NCBI RefSeq assembly: GCF_022760995.1
Contig: NZ_JAKWJO010000011.1
Span: forward strand, 1 to 64,000
Reading direction: 5' to 3'
Origin: Dyella sedimenti
GTDB taxonomy: Bacteria; Pseudomonadota; Gammaproteobacteria; Xanthomonadales; Rhodanobacteraceae
Length of the DNA stretch: 64,000 bases
Shown here: one piece after another, positions 34,512-42,512 of the stretch
How the letters are laid out: each line of letters starts with the position of its first letter
Numbering within the stretch: position 1 is the first letter of the stretch
Translations under genes and position numbers: made by a program
The notes under the pieces: model-generated
The model's database searches: none
Told to the model about the DNA's origin: nothing
The model's input: the letters and a program-made list of their open reading frames with translations, nothing else

Positions 34512-35633
34512 TCAACCGAGGTCGCCGGTCACCAGTGCGTAGATCGCCGCATCCTGCGGCTGGCCGCGCAGCGTGAGCCGATGGCGGGCGATGCCTTCGA
34601 GCCTCGCGCCGGCTTTCTCGGCCACCCTGCGGCTGGACAGGTTGTCCACGGCGGCCACGATTTCCAGGCGGTGCAATTCCGGCACCTGCAGTGCGTGGCG
34701 GGCCAGCAGGCGAACAGCGGCCGTGGCCGCCCCCTGGCCCTGGCGCGACTGGCGTACCCAGTAGCCCAGGTTGGCCATGCGGTCGTCCGATTGCCAGTGA
34801 TTGAGGCCGATGCTGCCCACCAATTGGTCTGCACGGTCGACGATGGCCAGGGCGCATTCGTCGCCGACGCCGTGCCAGGCCAGACGCGTGCGGGTGATCC
34901 ATTGCCTGGCGTCGTCCAGGGTGTAGGAGGGGGAGCACCAGTCCTGCCAGCGGCCGACTGTGTCCATCGATTCGTGTAGGGCGGCGTGCAGTGTCTCGGC
35001 ATCGCCTGGGCGGTAGGCACGCAGGCGCCAGGTGCCATCCTCGAGCACCGGTGCCGGTACCGGCGACTCCCGCTCGGGCGGCAGCAGGGAATAGACGGCG
35101 GCGGGTTGCGGCTGGCCGTGATCGATGATGCGGTTGGGCGCGATACCGTCGAAGTACGCGCCTGCCCGCTCGGCGACGCGCCGGCTGGCCCGGTTCTCCA
35201 CGGCCGCCACGATCTCGATGCGTACCAGGCCAAGGGTATCGAAGGCGAATTCGGCGATGGCCTTTACCGCGGCGAAGGCAACGCCCTTGCGCTGCTCGGA
35301 CTGGCGAACCCAGTAGCCCAGGTTGGCGCTGCGGCGGTCGGCATCCAGCCGGTTGAGGCAGATGTCGCCGAGCAGGCGCCCAGTCGCGCCGAAGATGCCG
35401 AACGCATACATCGTGCCCCCGGACCAGCCTTCCCGGCAGTGCGCGATGCGGGCGGCCGCATCCTCGTCGCGGTAATCGCCCTGGAGACGGGGCAGCCAGC
35501 GCCCTATGGTTTCCCGCGACTCTGCCAACGCGTCGCAGAGCGCCGGGGCGTCGCCGGCTTGCCAGAGACGCAGGCGCAGCGCGGTGGGGGTAAGCAGTTC
35601 GACTGGGGCGGGCGGACGGCTGAGGGCGGTCAT
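34512..35633 (-). CDS. Tandem two-domain GNAT acetyltransferase (RimJ/RimL type)
   Basis: 373 residues made of two consecutive RimJ/RimL-type GNAT domains (about 10-175 and 195-370). The copies share matching blocks: RRSANLGYWVRQSEQRKGVA versus DRMANLGYWVRQSRQGQGAA, and LVRIEIVAAVENRASRRVAE versus LHRLEIVAAVDNLSSRRVAE. Both acetyl-CoA loops (Q/R-x-x-G-x-A/G) look intact. The substrate, a protein N-terminus or small amine, is unknown. Start at ATG 35633. It is convergent with moeB and divergent from folD. Confidence 0.88.
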   Translation of the reverse strand: MTALSRPPAPVELLTPTALRLRLWQAGDAPALCDALAESRETIGRWLPRLQGDYRDEDAAARIAHCREGWSGGTMYAFGIFGATGRLLGDICLNRLDADRRSANLGYWVRQSEQRKGVAFAAVKAIAEFAFDTLGLVRIEIVAAVENRASRRVAERAGAYFDGIAPNRIIDHGQPQPAAVYSLLPPERESPVPAPVLEDGTWRLRAYRPGDAETLHAALHESMDTVGRWQDWCSPSYTLDDARQWITRTRLAWHGVGDECALAIVDRADQLVGSIGLNHWQSDDRMANLGYWVRQSRQGQGAATAAVRLLARHALQVPELHRLEIVAAVDNLSSRRVAEKAGARLEGIARHRLTLRGQPQDAAIYALVTGDLG

Positions 35634-35698
35634 GCGATCACGTTTGTGCGGGCAGGGGCGAGCCGGGATAATACGTCTCTTTGCAGGCAGGGCCGACC

Positions 35699-36565
35699 AT
35701 GACCGCACGCATCCTCGATGGCAAGCGCATCGCGCAGGAATTGATGGAGCGGCTCGGACGACGCGTCGCCGAGCGCAAGGCCAAGGGGCTGGCCGAGCCT
35801 GGCCTGGCGGTGGTGCTGGTGGGCGACAACGCGGCCTCGTCGGTCTATGTGCGCAACAAGCGCAAGGCCTGCCATCAGGTCGGCTTCCGCTCCTTCGACT
35901 TCGACCTGCCGGCCAGCACCAGCCAGGAGGAACTGTTCGCGCTGATCGACCGGCTCAACGCCGATCCGGCGGTGCACGGCATCCTGGTGCAGTCCCCGCT
36001 GCCCGAGCATATCGACGAGGACGCCCTGGTCGACCGCATCGACCCGGCCAAGGACGTAGATGGCTTCCAGGCGGTGAACGTGGGGCGCCTGGCGCTGCGC
36101 CGCTTCGGCCTGCGTCCCTGCACGCCGCGCGGCGTGATGACCTTGCTCGGCCATACCGATCGTCCGGTGCGCGGCCAGCATGCGGTGGTGGTCGGCGTAT
36201 CCAACCATGTGGGCCGCCCGTTGGCGCTGGAGCTGCTGATCGCCGGTTGTACCGTCACCTGCTGCCACAAGTTCACCCGCGACCTTGAACATTTCGTGCG
36301 CCAGGCCGACATCGTGATCGTGGCCGTGGGCAGGCCTGGCCTGGTCAAGGGCGAATGGATCAAGCCGGGCGCGGTGGTGATCGACGTGGGCATCAACCGC
36401 CTGGAGGACGGCCGGCTGGTCGGCGACGTCGATTTCGCCCTGGCGGCCGAGCGGGCCAGCTGGATCACCCCGGTGCCTGGCGGCGTGGGCCCGATGACGG
36501 TGGCCACGCTGCTGGAGAACACGCTGGAAGCGGCCGAGGCGCGCGCCCTGTTGCAGCACGGCTGA
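35699..36565 (+). CDS. folD: Bifunctional methylenetetrahydrofolate dehydrogenase/cyclohydrolase FolD
   Basis: 288 residues from ATG 35699. Conserved segments: YVRNKRKACHQVGF near residue 50 with the catalytic Lys, GILVQSPLPEHID near 98, PCTPRGVMTLL near 140, the NADP loop VVGVSNHVGRPLALELL near 164, DVGINRLEDGRLVGDVDF near 228 and the GVGPMTVATLLENT tail. It interconverts methylene-, methenyl- and formyl-THF in one-carbon metabolism. It lies upstream of guaB but has its own strand spacing of 112 bases. Confidence 0.97.
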   Translation: MTARILDGKRIAQELMERLGRRVAERKAKGLAEPGLAVVLVGDNAASSVYVRNKRKACHQVGFRSFDFDLPASTSQEELFALIDRLNADPAVHGILVQSPLPEHIDEDALVDRIDPAKDVDGFQAVNVGRLALRRFGLRPCTPRGVMTLLGHTDRPVRGQHAVVVGVSNHVGRPLALELLIAGCTVTCCHKFTRDLEHFVRQADIVIVAVGRPGLVKGEWIKPGAVVIDVGINRLEDGRLVGDVDFALAAERASWITPVPGGVGPMTVATLLENTLEAAEARALLQHG

Positions 36566-36677
36566 AGTCGCCTTCGACAGGGCGATCGTCGCGCCGGAGG
36601 CAACGATCCGTTCACCCGCCATGTAGCGGGAGCGTTGCATTCCGCGTATAATCTCATCTTTGCAGCGGGACTTTCGC

Positions 36678-38135
36678 ATGCGCATCCTCGCCGAGGCTCT
36701 CACCTACGACGACGTTTACCTCGTTCCGGCCCATTCGGCCGTCCTGCCACGTGACGTAGACACCTCCACGCGGCTCACCCGAAACCTGCGCCTGAACATT
36801 CCCATCGTGTCCGCCGCCATGGACACGGTCACCGAAGCCCGCCTCGCCATCACCATGGCCCAGCAGGGCGGCATCGGCATCATCCACAAGAACATGTCCG
36901 CCGAGCAGCAGGCCGCCGAAGTGCGCCTGGTGAAGAAGTTCGAGGCGGGCGTGATCCGCAGCCCCATCACCGTTGGCCCGCAGACCTCCATCGGCGAGGT
37001 GCTGCGCCTGACCCGTGCGCACAACATCTCCGGCGTGCCGGTGGTGGAGGGCGAGAAGCTGGTCGGCATCGTCACCAGCCGCGACCTGCGCTTCGAGCGC
37101 AAGCACGAAGATCCCGTGCGCAACATCATGACCCGCCAGGACAAGCTGGTGACGGTGCGCGAGGGCGCCAGCCAGGACGAGGTGCTGCAGCTGCTGCACA
37201 AGCACCGCATCGAGAAGGTGCTGGTGGTGAACGACGACTACCAGCTGCGCGGCCTCATCACCGTCAAGGACATCCAGAAGGCTCGCGACAACCCGAACGC
37301 CGCCAAGGATCGCCTGGAGCGCCTGGTGGTCGGCGCCGCGGTCGGCGTGGGCGGCGACACCGAGCAACGCGTGGAAGCGCTGGTCGACGCCGGCGTGGAC
37401 GTGATCGTGGTCGATACCGCGCATGGCCATTCGCAGGGCGTGATCGAGCGCGCCGGCTGGGTGAAGAAGCATTACCCGCACGTCGAGGTGATCGCCGGCA
37501 ACATCGTCACCGGCGAAGCGGCGCGCGCGCTGCTCGACGCGGGCGTCGATGCCGTGAAGGTGGGCGTGGGCCCGGGCTCCATCTGCACCACGCGCGTCGT
37601 GGCCGGCGTGGGCGTGCCGCAGATCACCGCGATCGACCTGGTCGCCACGGCGCTCAAGGACGAGATCCCGCTGATCGCCGATGGCGGCATCCGCTATTCG
37701 GGCGACATTCCCAAGGCGCTGGCCGCTGGCGCGTCGAGCGTGATGCTCGGCTCCATGTTCGCCGGCACCGAGGAATCGCCGGGCGAGGTGGAGCTGTTCC
37801 AGGGCCGCTCGTACAAGAGCTACCGCGGCATGGGTTCGCTGGGCGCGATGGCGCTGGGCTCCAAGGACCGCTACTTCCAGGAAGAAGCGGATGCCGACAA
37901 GCTGGTGCCGGAAGGCATCGAAGGCCGCGTGCCGTACCGCGGGCCGCTGCGCAACATCATCCACCAGCTGATCGGCGGCCTGCGCGCCTCGATGGGCTAC
38001 CTGGGCGCGGCCACCGTCGAGGACGTGCGCCATAAGGCGCAATTCGTGAAGGTGACCAGCGCCGGTGTGACCGAGGCGCACCCGCACGACATCCAGATCA
38101 CCAAGGAAGCGCCGAACTATCGGCTGAATTCCTGA
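36678..38135 (+). CDS. guaB: IMP dehydrogenase
   Basis: 485 residues from ATG 36678. A TIM-barrel catalytic domain is interrupted by a CBS pair (about 95-205: ISGVPVVEGEKLVGIVTSRD and later VLVVNDDYQLRGLITVKD). The active-site cysteine is in GPGSICTTRVVAGVGVPQ near residue 300 and the flap holds YRGMGSLGAM near 405. It oxidises IMP to XMP, the committed step to GMP, and guaA follows as the next gene. Confidence 0.98.
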   Translation: MRILAEALTYDDVYLVPAHSAVLPRDVDTSTRLTRNLRLNIPIVSAAMDTVTEARLAITMAQQGGIGIIHKNMSAEQQAAEVRLVKKFEAGVIRSPITVGPQTSIGEVLRLTRAHNISGVPVVEGEKLVGIVTSRDLRFERKHEDPVRNIMTRQDKLVTVREGASQDEVLQLLHKHRIEKVLVVNDDYQLRGLITVKDIQKARDNPNAAKDRLERLVVGAAVGVGGDTEQRVEALVDAGVDVIVVDTAHGHSQGVIERAGWVKKHYPHVEVIAGNIVTGEAARALLDAGVDAVKVGVGPGSICTTRVVAGVGVPQITAIDLVATALKDEIPLIADGGIRYSGDIPKALAAGASSVMLGSMFAGTEESPGEVELFQGRSYKSYRGMGSLGAMALGSKDRYFQEEADADKLVPEGIEGRVPYRGPLRNIIHQLIGGLRASMGYLGAATVEDVRHKAQFVKVTSAGVTEAHPHDIQITKEAPNYRLNS

Positions 38136-38136
38136 G

Positions 38137-38274
38137 GGCGGGGAATCGGGAATAGGAAGTAGGGAATAGTGAAGGCAGCTCCCTCGTTTCCCATGCCGTT
38201 CGAACTCATTGTGCCAGGGCGCTTCGGCGCTCTGGCTTTTTCCTATTCCCTATTTGCCATTCCCTATTCCCCGC
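38137..38274. repeat. Long inverted repeat between guaB and guaA
   Basis: Left arm 38137-38169 (GGCGGGGAATCGGGAATAGG...) and right arm 38242-38274 are imperfect inverse copies rich in GGGAATAG units (e.g. GGGAATAGGGAATGGC on the minus strand). The right arm ends one base before the guaA ATG, so it replaces the normal ribosome-binding region. A perfect terminator hairpin sits inside the loop. GGGAATAG-rich elements like this are scattered in xanthomonad intergenic regions. Confidence 0.75.
38213..38241 (+). terminator. Rho-independent terminator of guaB
   Basis: GCCAGGGCGC-TTCG-GCGCTCTGGC, a 10-pair stem with one G-T pair and a UUCG tetraloop, followed by TTTTT. It would end the guaB transcript, so guaA needs its own promoter or read-through. 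Confidence 0.85.
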
Positions 38275-38275
38275 C

Positions 38276-39856
38276 ATGACCAACATCCATAGCGACAAGA
38301 TCCTCATACTCGACTTCGGCGCGCAGTACACCCAGCTGATCGCCCGCCGCGTGCGCGAGATCGGCGTGTACTGCGAGATCTGGGCGTGGGACCACGATCC
38401 GGCCGAGATCGCCGCATTCAAGCCCAAGGGCATCATCCTCTCGGGCGGCCCGGAATCGACCACGCTGCCGGGCGCGCCCAAGGCGCCGCAGGAAGTGTTC
38501 GACTCGGGCCTGCCGATCCTGGGCATCTGCTACGGCATGCAGACCCTGGCCGCGCAGCTGGGCGGCGCCACCGAGGCGGCCGACGCGCGCGAGTTCGGTC
38601 ATGCGGAAGTGGACATCGTGGCATCCAGCCGCCTGTTCGCGAACCTGAGCGACCACGAGGACGTCCATCGCCTGGACGTCTGGATGAGCCATGGCGACCA
38701 CGTCTCCAAGGCGCCGCCGGGCTTCGCCATCACCGGCACTACCGACCGCATCCCGGTCGCGGTGATGGAGAACGAGGACAAGCGCTGGTACGGCGTGCAG
38801 TTCCATCCGGAAGTGACGCATACCAAGCAGGGCAATGCACTGCTCAAGCGTTTCGTCACCGAGATCTGCGGCTGCCGCACGCTGTGGACCGCCGCGCACA
38901 TCATCGAGGACCAGATCGCCCGCGTGCGCGAGCAGGTGGGCAGCGATCATGTGCTACTGGGCCTTTCCGGTGGCGTGGATTCTTCCGTGGTGGCGGCGCT
39001 GCTGCATCGTGCCATCGGCGACCAGCTGACCTGCGTGTTCGTCGACACCGGCCTGTTGCGCTGGCAGGAAGGCGACCAGGTGATGGCCACCATGGCTGAG
39101 CACATGGGCGTGAAGGTGATCCGCGTGAACGCCGCCGCGCGCTACTTCAAGGCGCTGGAAGGCGTGGCCGACCCGGAGGCCAAGCGCAAGATCATCGGCC
39201 GCCTGTTCGTGGAGATCTTCGACGAGGAATCGGCCAAGGTCACTGCCGCCGGCCACGGCCAGGTGAAGTGGCTGGCGCAGGGCACCATCTATCCCGACGT
39301 GATCGAGTCGGCCGGCAGCAAGACCGGCAAGGCCCATGTCATCAAGAGCCACCACAACGTGGGCGGCCTGCCCGAGCACATGAAGCTCAGGCTGGTCGAG
39401 CCGCTGCGCGAGCTGTTCAAGGACGAGGTGCGCCGCATCGGCGTGGAACTCGGCCTGCCGCGCGAGATGGTCTACCGCCATCCGTTCCCGGGCCCTGGCC
39501 TGGGGGTGCGCATCCTTGGCGAAGTGAAGCCCGAGTACGCCGAACTGCTGGCCCGCGCCGACGCCATCTTCATCGAGGAACTGCGTGCCTGGGACCTGTA
39601 CGACAAGACCAGCCAGGCCTTCGCCGTGTTCCTGCCGGTGAAGTCGGTAGGCGTGGTGGGCGATGCGCGCGCCTACGAATGGGTGATCGCGCTGCGCGCG
39701 GTCGAGACCATCGACTTCATGACCGCGCACTGGGCCCACCTGCCGTACGACTTCCTCGGCAAGGTTTCCAACCGCATCATCAATGAACTGCGCGGCGTTT
39801 CCCGTGTCGTCTACGACATCAGCGGCAAGCCGCCGGCGACGATCGAGTGGGAGTGA
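38276..39856 (+). CDS. guaA: GMP synthase (glutamine-hydrolysing)
   Basis: 526 residues. The N-terminal class I amidotransferase domain has the catalytic Cys in ILGICYGMQTLAAQLGG near residue 84 and the His/Glu in VQFHPEVTHT near 180; the ATP-pyrophosphatase loop is LLGLSGGVDSSVVAALL near 226; the C-terminal dimerisation domain ends in KPPATIEWE. It converts XMP to GMP. No Shine-Dalgarno is visible before ATG 38276 because the repeat arm abuts it. The 3' end is a recognised integration target of genomic islands. Confidence 0.98.
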   Translation: MTNIHSDKILILDFGAQYTQLIARRVREIGVYCEIWAWDHDPAEIAAFKPKGIILSGGPESTTLPGAPKAPQEVFDSGLPILGICYGMQTLAAQLGGATEAADAREFGHAEVDIVASSRLFANLSDHEDVHRLDVWMSHGDHVSKAPPGFAITGTTDRIPVAVMENEDKRWYGVQFHPEVTHTKQGNALLKRFVTEICGCRTLWTAAHIIEDQIARVREQVGSDHVLLGLSGGVDSSVVAALLHRAIGDQLTCVFVDTGLLRWQEGDQVMATMAEHMGVKVIRVNAAARYFKALEGVADPEAKRKIIGRLFVEIFDEESAKVTAAGHGQVKWLAQGTIYPDVIESAGSKTGKAHVIKSHHNVGGLPEHMKLRLVEPLRELFKDEVRRIGVELGLPREMVYRHPFPGPGLGVRILGEVKPEYAELLARADAIFIEELRAWDLYDKTSQAFAVFLPVKSVGVVGDARAYEWVIALRAVETIDFMTAHWAHLPYDFLGKVSNRIINELRGVSRVVYDISGKPPATIEWE

Positions 39857-39979
39857 GTTGAGGTTCTTCGAGGACTATCGCCAGCTATCGAAAAACTGGC
39901 GTAACGTGTTGATTTATAGAAAATACGTCGCGACATCTATCGGTGGCTATCGCCAGCCAGCAAAAAAAGCTGACGATAA

Positions 39980-40251
39980 GACCTGCGAGCCTTTTGCAAC
40001 AAGGTCAAGGAACGCGGAGCACCCGCCACAGCGGTGCAGATTCGGGACATCGTGAAGCAGGTTTATGTCTACGCCATCGCTCACGGGGAAAAGGTGGACA
40101 ACCCTGCTGACAGCGTGGGTCGTCCACAATTGCCGCCTTCGTGCCGAAGGATCGCGCCCTGTCGCCGCTAGAGATCTGGCTGTTCGTGCAACAGATGGAA
40201 TCGGTGGCGACCTATCCGACCATCAAGCTGGCGTTGCGCCTGATCCTGCTT
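39980..40251 (+). pseudogene. Remnant of a P4-type tyrosine recombinase (integrase)
   Basis: Two pieces of one integrase are recognisable in different frames: DLRAFCNKVKERGAPATAVQ followed by IRDIVKQVYVYAIAHGEKVD (core-binding domain) from 39980, preceded by in-frame stops, and then, after a frameshift near 40125, FVPKDRALSPLEIWLFVQQM followed by ATYPTIKLALRLILL. The catalytic domain with its Arg-His-Arg-Tyr residues is gone. Position about 125 bases after guaA fits an integrase brought in by an island that used the guaA 3' end. Confidence 0.8.
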
Positions 40252-40514
40252 CGGGGATTGAAAGACGATCTTTACGATGTTGGCTTTTGCCAGTCTAACG
40301 ACGTCGGTGATCACATTGTGGTCGAACCGATATGGCGTGATCCCTTGGCACTCGCGGTGCAAGTCCGACACCCTCTGCTGACATAGCGGACCATGTAAGC
40401 ACAGATGACATGCTCCTGGCTTTAGTCGCAGGCTACGACATCGGCTTGACCAATGCGACGCGTATTGAAGATTTTCGACATCCTGAAATCGTTGCTCGTC
40501 CGATAGAAGGTTAA
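40252..40514 (+). pseudogene. Remnant of a LysR-family regulator (effector domain)
   Basis: The integrase remnant runs in frame directly into LysR substrate-domain sequence: LYDVGFCQSNDVGDHIVVEP followed by IWRDPLALAVQVRHPLL, ending at a TAG at 40384. After a frame change the match resumes (DDMLLALVAGYDIGLTNATR, HPEIVARPIEG) to the TAA at 40512. No DNA-binding domain is present. The fusion point near 40251 marks a deletion that joined two decaying genes. Confidence 0.7.
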
Positions 40515-40773
40515 ATAATCGCGTTGACAACCTATTTATTGCGGAACGATGGTGATTTCGAGGCCGATGCTACGTTTCACTGGAAGATTTAAATCATATT
40601 TAAATGAAAATTCACAAAGCTCACAAAGCAAAAAATATTGATTCGTGAAGTTGCGCGGCATGAATGTCTGATGCTGCGTGGATGTGGTGGCACCCATGAG
40701 CTTGCTGGTGCGCCGGCTCACCTCGGGCTATCTTACGAAGTGAATCGTCTAACCCACTGTGTAAGAGGAAAGT
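40515..40773. other. AT-rich gene-free stretch before the SDR gene
   Basis: About 260 bases, clearly more AT-rich than the surroundings (runs such as AAATCATATTTAAATG). It must hold the promoter of the dehydrogenase gene, but I see no clear hexamer pair. A 61-codon minus-strand frame here has no recognisable similarity. Confidence 0.4.
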
Positions 40774-41508
40774 ATGAAACTTGAAAATTTGACGGACAAG
40801 ATTGCGGTCATCACTGGCGCATCAAGTGGTATCGGAGAGGCGGCGGCGCGCCTTCTGGCAGCAGAAGGTATGAAGGTTGTACTCGTTGCTAGGCGTGAGG
40901 AGCGTATCCGGGCGCTTGCCGAGGAAATCGGCGAAGCAGCAGTGGCGGTCAGTGCTGACATAAGCAATGGAGACCAAGTTGCCAAGGTATTCAACCAGGT
41001 CCGGGAACAGTTTGGAGCTCTCGATTTACTGTTCAATAACGCAGGCATGGGTATCAACGGTCACTTCGTCGATTCGAGGCCGGAGGATTGGAAGACTCAG
41101 ATCGACGTTAACCTTTACGGCGTGCTCTATTGCACGCATGCGGCTTTGCCTCTGATGCGTGGCCGGGCTGGTGCGATGGTGTCAACCGTATCCAGCGTTG
41201 GGGGCCGTTACGGCATCGAAGGGTGGTCGGTCTATAACGCGACTAAATTTGCCGTGATTGGGCTCCATGATGCACTCCGCAAGGAACTAGGCGGTGAAGG
41301 TATCCGCTTTTCCGTCATCGAGCCGGGAGCCGTATGGACGGAGTGGGGGCACAACGTTCCCGCAGAGGCCATGAAAAAACGGCGCGAAATGGTGGACGCG
41401 CTGACGGCTGAGGATGTTGCAAACGCGCTCGTCTATTCATTCGCTCAGCCTCCGCGGGTAATGGTCGAAGAGATGTTGATCCGGCCGGTCAAGCAACTCG
41501 TGCCCTGA
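40774..41508 (+). CDS. Short-chain dehydrogenase/reductase (classical SDR)
   Basis: 244 residues. Classical SDR motifs: cofactor loop GASSGIGEAA near residue 15, FNNAGMGI near 87, catalytic Ser in TVSSVGG near 140 and YNATK (Tyr/Lys) near 156; IEPGAVWTEWG follows. The Arg pair after the second strand (ARREERI) suggests NADP(H). The gene has lower GC than its neighbours and sits with integrase and LysR remnants, so it was probably acquired by transfer. The substrate is unknown. AGAGGAAAG precedes the ATG. Confidence 0.88.
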   Translation: MKLENLTDKIAVITGASSGIGEAAARLLAAEGMKVVLVARREERIRALAEEIGEAAVAVSADISNGDQVAKVFNQVREQFGALDLLFNNAGMGINGHFVDSRPEDWKTQIDVNLYGVLYCTHAALPLMRGRAGAMVSTVSSVGGRYGIEGWSVYNATKFAVIGLHDALRKELGGEGIRFSVIEPGAVWTEWGHNVPAEAMKKRREMVDALTAEDVANALVYSFAQPPRVMVEEMLIRPVKQLVP

Positions 41509-41532
41509 TATATTGTTTTCTGCTAACAAACG

Positions 41533-41575
41533 GGTTTTCCACACGCCGTTTCTGTCGTGTGGAAAACCTTGTTTA
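41533..41575 (+). terminator. Rho-independent terminator after the SDR gene
   Basis: Perfect 13-pair stem GGTTTTCCACACG / CGTGTGGAAAACC followed by TTGTTT, 25 bases after the SDR stop. Confidence 0.85.
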
Positions 41576-41638
41576 TTGGAAGTGAATTGATGTCCTTCGG
41601 GGATTGAGTCCGGATTAAGGCATTCCTGTTCACTATTC

Positions 41639-41684
41639 AGGCTTTTACCTTCTTCGACGGTAAAAGCCTTCTCGGGATTGTTTT
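41639..41684. terminator. Second hairpin between convergent genes
   Basis: Perfect 11-pair stem AGGCTTTTACC / GGTAAAAGCCT with a TTCTTCGAC loop and TTGTTTT a little downstream. It lies before the convergent catabolic operon and could end the minus-strand transcript after the cyclase gene. Confidence 0.65.
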
Positions 41685-41709
41685 ACGCGGCTTTCTCACT
41701 CGGGGTCAG

Positions 41710-42480
41710 TCAGGGCAGCACGGCGACGGCACGCGTCCAGCCGGCGCTGGCTCCACGGATCTTGGCTGGAAAGCAAATGACCGTGAAACCATCGGGGGGC
41801 AGGACTTCGAGATTGTGCAGCTTTTCAATCTGGCAGTAACCGATGTTGCGGCCCGCCTTGTGGCCTTCCCAGATCAGGCTGGCATCGCCGGTATCGGCAA
41901 AGCGCTTGGCCGTATGGCTGAACGGCGCATCCCAGCTCCAGCCATCCGTGCCGGCGACGCGGATGCCTTGCGACGTGAGGTGCAGGGTGGCATCGCGACC
42001 CATGCCGCAACCGGCATGGATGTAGTCGGGGTGGCCGTACCTTTCGCCGGCACGCGTATTGACCAGCACGATCTCCAACGGCGAGAGCTTATGCCCTATA
42101 CGCTCCAGCTCGGCATCGATCTCATCGGGCGTCACCAGGTGGCCATCGGGAAGGTGCCGGAAATCGAGCTTGACGCCGGGCTGCATGAACCATTCAAGCG
42201 GCACCTCATCGATGGCAATGGCGCGTTTTCCACCATCCATCGTCGGGTGGTAGTGCCACGGTGCATCGATATGCGTTCCATTGTGCGTGGACAGGTTGAT
42301 CTGCTCGACCGCCCAGCCCATGCGTTCGGGCAGCTGGTCGACGGTCATCCCGGGAAAGGATGCGACCAGGTCCTTCGCGGACTCGGCATGGGCCGTATAG
42401 GTGATCGCCGGACGCATGAACGGCGGATCGGAAATGGTGTCGTTGTCGAGGGTGATGGAAATATCGATGATCTTGCTCAT
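41710..42480 (-). CDS. Cyclase family protein (kynurenine formamidase-like)
   Basis: 256 residues. The cyclase/KynB metal motif HNGTHIDAPWHY near residue 65 is present and LVNTRAGERYG precedes a GCGMGRDAT segment; it ends in a Trp-Thr-Arg-Ala motif typical of the family. Members are metal-dependent hydrolases such as arylformamidase or isatin hydrolase. Here it is the last gene of a minus-strand operon with fumarylacetoacetase, an MFS carrier and an outer-membrane channel, so it probably hydrolyses an aromatic or lactone intermediate. The exact substrate cannot be read from the sequence. Confidence 0.85.
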   Translation of the reverse strand: MSKIIDISITLDNDTISDPPFMRPAITYTAHAESAKDLVASFPGMTVDQLPERMGWAVEQINLSTHNGTHIDAPWHYHPTMDGGKRAIAIDEVPLEWFMQPGVKLDFRHLPDGHLVTPDEIDAELERIGHKLSPLEIVLVNTRAGERYGHPDYIHAGCGMGRDATLHLTSQGIRVAGTDGWSWDAPFSHTAKRFADTGDASLIWEGHKAGRNIGYCQIEKLHNLEVLPPDGFTVICFPAKIRGASAGWTRAVAVLP

Positions 42481-42512
42481 GACAAAGCCTTGAAGTGTTG
42501 CAATGGAGGAAG

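Noticed and set aside
40536..40721. A 61-codon minus-strand frame in the AT-rich gap
   Set aside because: No recognisable similarity, no good ribosome binding site, and located in decayed island DNA.
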